Positions 60,899 to 64,000 of a DNA stretch of 64,000 nucleotides are shown piece by piece. This DNA comes from UTCHB3 sp008363265 (lineage in GTDB: Bacteria > Bacteroidota > Ignavibacteria > Ignavibacteriales > Ignavibacteriaceae), in the NCBI GenBank assembly GCA_045863055.1, contig BTUW01000020.1:25495-89494 (forward strand), read 5' to 3'. Under the pieces are notes generated by a model that saw nothing but the letters and a program-made list of their open reading frames with translations, had not been told where the DNA came from and did no database searches. The position numbers and the translations under genes were made by a program. Position 1 is the first letter of the stretch, and every line of letters begins with the position of its first letter.

Positions 60899-60912
60899 TG
60901 AAAGCGCTTTCA
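60899..60912. promoter_or_regulatory. Auto-regulatory LacI-type operator
   Basis: Perfect 14-bp palindrome TGAAAGCGCTTTCA, 17 nt upstream of the lacI-type ATG. It matches the 56200/56224 operators except at one symmetric position (A/T instead of T/A), so the same regulator should bind it. Confidence 0.8.
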
Positions 60913-61036
60913 ATTTAATCAATTAAAATCAATTTCCCGGAATTCTCAAAATGAATCCTTCCCTCTTTTCGTTTATCAAACAATAAAGTATTTTTACTTT
61001 TATTCCTGCAAAATTCATAAAAGAAGGATACAAATA

Positions 61037-61687
61037 ATGGAGAATACACAGACAAGAATGCCCCTTCTGGGCGAAAAAATGCCGGACCTTACAGTCCAGA
61101 CCACACACGGTGTTAAGAACATCCCGGGAGATTATGCCGGAAAATGGTTCGTACTCTTCAGCCACCCCGGTGACTTCACGCCTGTTTGCACTACTGAATT
61201 TGTTGCTTTTGCCAACCGCGCGGAAGAATTCAAGAAACTAAATACAGAGCTTATCGGCCTTTCAATCGATCAGGTTTTCTCACACATCAAGTGGGTTGAG
61301 TGGATCGAAGAAAAACTTCATGTAAACATCCCCTTCCCCGTCATTGCTGACGACATGGGAAATGTTGCCAAAAGCCTCGGCATGATCCACCCGGGAAAAG
61401 GCACTAACACTGTACGTGCGGTGTTCGTGGTTGATCCAAATGGAATCATGCGCCTGATGATCTATTACCCGCAGGAGATCGGCCGTCAGGTTGATGAAGT
61501 ACTCCGTGCTATTAAAGCTCTCCAGATAGCTGATACTCACAAGGTCGCGATGCCCGAGAACTGGCCTAACAATGAACTGCTTAAAGACAAGGTTATCATC
61601 CCTCCGCCAAAGGATGTGGCTGCAGTCGAAGAAAGGAAACAGTACGAAGGCCCCGACTGGTGGTTCAAATACAAAGACCTTAAATAG
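61037..61687 (+). CDS. Peroxiredoxin, 1-Cys Prx6-like
   Basis: 216 residues. Peroxidatic Cys lies in HPGDFTPVCTTEFVAFANRA; Thr and Arg of the active site are present (FTPVC; NTVRAVFVVDPNG). It belongs to the longer Prx6/AhpC2-like group with a C-terminal arm (IPPPKDVAAVEERKQYEGPD, ending WWFKYKDLK). This is the only Cys in the protein; many bacterial and archaeal relatives have extra C-terminal Cys. So it works by the 1-Cys mechanism and needs an external thiol. AGAAGGA precedes the ATG. Cytoplasmic hydrogen peroxide or alkyl peroxide detoxification. Confidence 0.95.
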   Translation: MENTQTRMPLLGEKMPDLTVQTTHGVKNIPGDYAGKWFVLFSHPGDFTPVCTTEFVAFANRAEEFKKLNTELIGLSIDQVFSHIKWVEWIEEKLHVNIPFPVIADDMGNVAKSLGMIHPGKGTNTVRAVFVVDPNGIMRLMIYYPQEIGRQVDEVLRAIKALQIADTHKVAMPENWPNNELLKDKVIIPPPKDVAAVEERKQYEGPDWWFKYKDLK

Positions 61688-61700
61688 AATCCCTTTTTCT

Positions 61701-61736
61701 GCGGGAATCCTGACCCTAAAGGAACAGGATTCCTGC
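61701..61736 (+). terminator. Hairpin after the peroxiredoxin gene
   Basis: Stem GCGGGAATCCTG / CAGGATTCCTGC (one mismatch) with a 12-nt loop, 13 nt after the stop. There is no T tract directly after it, so it may instead protect the 3' end. Confidence 0.45.
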
Positions 61737-61844
61737 GGAAGTTCTCTCTCACCTCCCTTTCCATTTAATTTTTCAATTTTTCTCCTTGATTTCTTCACTT
61801 TTTTTTATTTATTCGCATTTTGGTTTTATTAAATTCAGGTTAAC

Positions 61845-62930
61845 ATGCCCGACATTCTCACACAGGAAACCCTGAAATATCTAGCTTCTCTGCGACGCGA
61901 TCCTTCCCCTCTGCTGAAAGAGATGGAAATCCATGCCGCGGAGAGCTATATCCCGATTCTCGACAAAGACTCGGCATCACTCCTCGAAATACTGATCAAA
62001 GCCAACAAGGCCAGAACTGTACTTGAGATCGGTACCGCGATCGCCTATTCCACAATAAGGATCGCGGCCGCACTCCCGGAGAACGGAATTGTGTACACGA
62101 TAGAAAAATCGACCGACATGATCCCCATCGCGCTGAATAACATCGAGGCATCGGGTTTGGCTCACAAGATCAAACTTCTTAAGGGGGACGCGATGCGGAT
62201 ACTTCTGAAGATGGATGTATCGTTCGATCTCATCTTTCTGGATGCCGACAAGGAGGATTACAGCAGACTGTTTCAGTTTTCCATTCCGCTGCTTAAGAAG
62301 GGAGGACTTTATCTTGTGGACAATCTGCTCTGGCATGGGTACACTTCTTCCAATGAGGATTTGCCGCCCAAGTACATCCGTTCAACGGCACTCATAAGGG
62401 AATTCAATAAAATGTTTTTCAACACCCCCGCCCTTCAGGCCTCGCTTGTGCCCGTGGGTGACGGTTTCGGGATCGGGTTCAAACTTACAGAGAGAGGGGA
62501 AGACGCCTTGAAAGAACTGCATAACTGCTATAAGAATTTTGATACGATAGCGCTCGACAGACTGGAGGAATCACAGGATGTGCTGCGACTGCTTGAACTC
62601 GCCCTCGAAGGCGAAACAGAAAAGCATTTTGAGGAACTTTGTTTCGATGCAAAATACATGATCGGGCTCGGCGGTTCGATCGCGAAAGCAGAAGAAAATC
62701 CTGAGATACACTCATATGGAACAATGAGGGAAGACCTGAACAAGACGATCGTTAAGTTTCTTAATGGTCTTAAGGAAATTCTCTCGGTGGCTGACGAGGA
62801 AACACAACTCTACTTCATCAACAAATACCTGCAGCAGGAAGAGGAGGGTGATGAGATGGAAGACCTTCTCCGGCTCGTCAACGACTTTGCCGAGATGAAG
62901 GTCATCCTTAATGAGTTAAAAAGAAATTAG
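61845..62930 (+). CDS. O-methyltransferase (YrrM/TrmR-like) with helical C-terminal extension
   Basis: 361 residues. The first 215 form a class I SAM methyltransferase of the CCoAOMT/YrrM group: SAM motif TVLEIGTAIAYSTIRIA, acidic IEKSTDM, LIFLDADKEDYSRLF, GGLYLVDNLLWHG, ending LVPVGDGFGIGFKL where the family normally stops. About 145 more residues follow, all helical and acidic (LEESQDVLRLLELALEGETE, YLQQEEEGDEMEDLLRLVND), with no recognised domain. Small-molecule catechol methylation or tRNA U34 methylation as in TrmR are both possible. It ends 2 nt before the convergent gene. Confidence 0.85.
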   Translation: MPDILTQETLKYLASLRRDPSPLLKEMEIHAAESYIPILDKDSASLLEILIKANKARTVLEIGTAIAYSTIRIAAALPENGIVYTIEKSTDMIPIALNNIEASGLAHKIKLLKGDAMRILLKMDVSFDLIFLDADKEDYSRLFQFSIPLLKKGGLYLVDNLLWHGYTSSNEDLPPKYIRSTALIREFNKMFFNTPALQASLVPVGDGFGIGFKLTERGEDALKELHNCYKNFDTIALDRLEESQDVLRLLELALEGETEKHFEELCFDAKYMIGLGGSIAKAEENPEIHSYGTMREDLNKTIVKFLNGLKEILSVADEETQLYFINKYLQQEEEGDEMEDLLRLVNDFAEMKVILNELKRN

Positions 62931-62932
62931 GA

Positions 62933-64000
62933 TCAATAGAACTGAACCACTTTCAGTTCGCCGAAGTGTTCTTCAAAGACGCTTTTCTTTACTCTGAACC
63001 GGTAAAGATTACTGACACCCGCCACCGGGTACTTGTCGATGAACCTGTAGTGGGCATCTATGATCGTGTCTGAGTAGAGATTGTAGATCACGATATCCTC
63101 ACGGGTGACCGAAATAAGGTATTTTTCACCCTGATAACTTCTGGTGGGCTCGATCTCTTTGAATATCCTGCTGTTGTAGTCGTTTATGCCCGGCACTTCG
63201 GTAAGCGCGAACGAGCCTTTGGAGTGAAACCAAAGGTATTCACCACCATCGAATATCCTCACCATCTCACTGTCGTAGATCATCGGAAGTGTATCCGTGA
63301 CGTCCTGCACGATGATGTTTTTGTCAAATTCCTTCTTCGTTGCAAATTCCCTGAATTCATCGGCATAAGGAACTTCAACCACAACAGCGTTTCCCGACAT
63401 CGATTTCTCATTCGGTGAATTGCGCTGCATATAGAGACGCAGATATTCACTGATTCCCTTGTTGCTGATCAGAAAATGGTTGTAGGCTGCTGCCACCGGC
63501 TTTGAAAAAGAGGGATCGACCTCACTCCAGGAACTGTCGGAAGCAAGGGAGGCCACATCAACTATCCCCTGCTGCTGAACGTATGTGCCGAGCTTAACAA
63601 CGAGACCCGGAAGCCGGGGAGCGATTCCGCCAAGCGCGGAAGGAAATCCCTCACTGAACAGTTTCGGCATATTTAAATTCAATTTTTGGAGTTTGAAATG
63701 AAGAAGTTGCCCGGCAAGTCCCGCGAAATTGAAGGGGGTTGTGGTGACTATCTCATCCCAGGCCGGAAGAAAAGCACCTTTCGACTCCTCACCCGTGAAC
63801 TCTCCAATATTTTTCTCATTAAGCGCGACGATGTAGGTCAGCTTGTTTTTCTTAAGTTCAGCCTTCTCTTCATCAGTAAACTCAAGCAGCCTCATCATCC
63901 CGCCAAGGGTCCTCTCAAGTTGAAGTCCGGTATAAGAGTTGAAACTCTTTTTATCCCTTACAAAGAAATCGAACCACTCCGTTTCATACTTTGTCCAGTA
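62933..64000 (-). CDS. Unrecognised protein, 5' end beyond window
   Basis: The frame is open to the window edge: before the Met codons at about 63898 it continues upstream through FNSYTGLQLERTLGG and DFFVRDKKSF, so those Met are internal. At least 355 residues are present, with no membrane segment in the visible part. It contains alternating strands and helices (NKLTYIVALNEKNIGEFTGE, VVVEVPYADEFREFATKKEF, DGGEYLWFHSKGSFALTEV, YLISVTREDIVIYNLYSD). I do not recognise the family; proteins of this kind with a membrane anchor near the N terminus are common, but the N terminus is missing here. Confidence 0.7.
   Translation of the reverse strand, partial: YWTKYETEWFDFFVRDKKSFNSYTGLQLERTLGGMMRLLEFTDEEKAELKKNKLTYIVALNEKNIGEFTGEESKGAFLPAWDEIVTTTPFNFAGLAGQLLHFKLQKLNLNMPKLFSEGFPSALGGIAPRLPGLVVKLGTYVQQQGIVDVASLASDSSWSEVDPSFSKPVAAAYNHFLISNKGISEYLRLYMQRNSPNEKSMSGNAVVVEVPYADEFREFATKKEFDKNIIVQDVTDTLPMIYDSEMVRIFDGGEYLWFHSKGSFALTEVPGINDYNSRIFKEIEPTRSYQGEKYLISVTREDIVIYNLYSDTIIDAHYRFIDKYPVAGVSNLYRFRVKKSVFEEHFGELKVVQFY

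Overview
The window looks like chromosomal DNA of a member of the Ignavibacteria or a close relative in the Bacteroidota/Chlorobiota group. Four secreted proteins end in type IX secretion sorting domains with the NYPNPFNPST signature. Several promoters fit the Bacteroidota pattern (TTTG, 19-20 bp spacer, TAnnTTTR). Paralogous PAS-histidine kinases are very numerous. A run of exactly 100 N (49478-49577) marks a scaffold join, so this is probably a draft or metagenome assembly. The organism assignment is inference from these features; no marker gene such as 16S rRNA is present.

Layout. 1-7 kb: end of a receiver domain, a GT4 glycosyltransferase whose two ends run into low-complexity repeat DNA, a glutathione peroxidase, and a minus-strand run fabF > T9SS beta-propeller protein > malQ > terB-like. 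7-26.6 kb: a dense signalling block (PAS kinase, CheB-CheR-PAS fusion, kinase plus LytTR regulator, hybrid kinase, and a four-gene kinase series), interrupted by a DinB-like protein, a short-chain dehydrogenase and the RecD2 helicase. One kinase of this block is split by a stop and a frameshift, and one has lost its phospho-acceptor His. 26.7-33.1 kb: a tightly overlapping minus-strand operon of an NMT1-type sensor kinase, a cold-shock-domain protein, and four RNA-modification enzymes: an Arm/Rmt-like methyltransferase, rsmI, a divergent tgt, and a second Arm/Rmt-like methyltransferase. 33-42 kb: small metabolic and membrane genes, a large Ycf48-repeat T9SS protein, tRNA-Lys(CTT), a rhomboid protease that seems to start at CTG, a DnaJ-domain protein and word-like repeats. 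42.5-46 kb: a minor-pilin-like cluster with a tandem duplicate, then tpiA. 46.8-49.4 kb: a three-gene phage remnant with a P22-type portal, ending at the assembly gap. 49.6-64 kb: VIT-domain protein, GT2 glycosyltransferase, CitE-like lyase, nitroreductase, yeast-type cytosine deaminase, a LacI-regulated pair of secreted T9SS proteins with their LacI regulator, 1-Cys peroxiredoxin, an extended O-methyltransferase and an unrecognised partial gene.

How it fits together. The RNA operon is the most notable system. RsmI acts on 16S C1402, Arm/Rmt enzymes act on 16S G1405, and TGT acts on tRNA position 34, and these sites lie close together in the decoding centre. Two Arm/Rmt-like genes (a family known mainly for aminoglycoside self-protection and acquired resistance) overlap housekeeping modification genes here, which suggests a native decoding-centre function. 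A second readable regulatory unit is the LacI-family gene at 59863-60882: near-identical palindromic operators lie in front of the gene itself and, as a pair, in front of the secreted NHL-repeat/SGNH-hydrolase genes. Dispersed, self-permuting short-word repeats fill several intergenic gaps and enter at least two reading frames.
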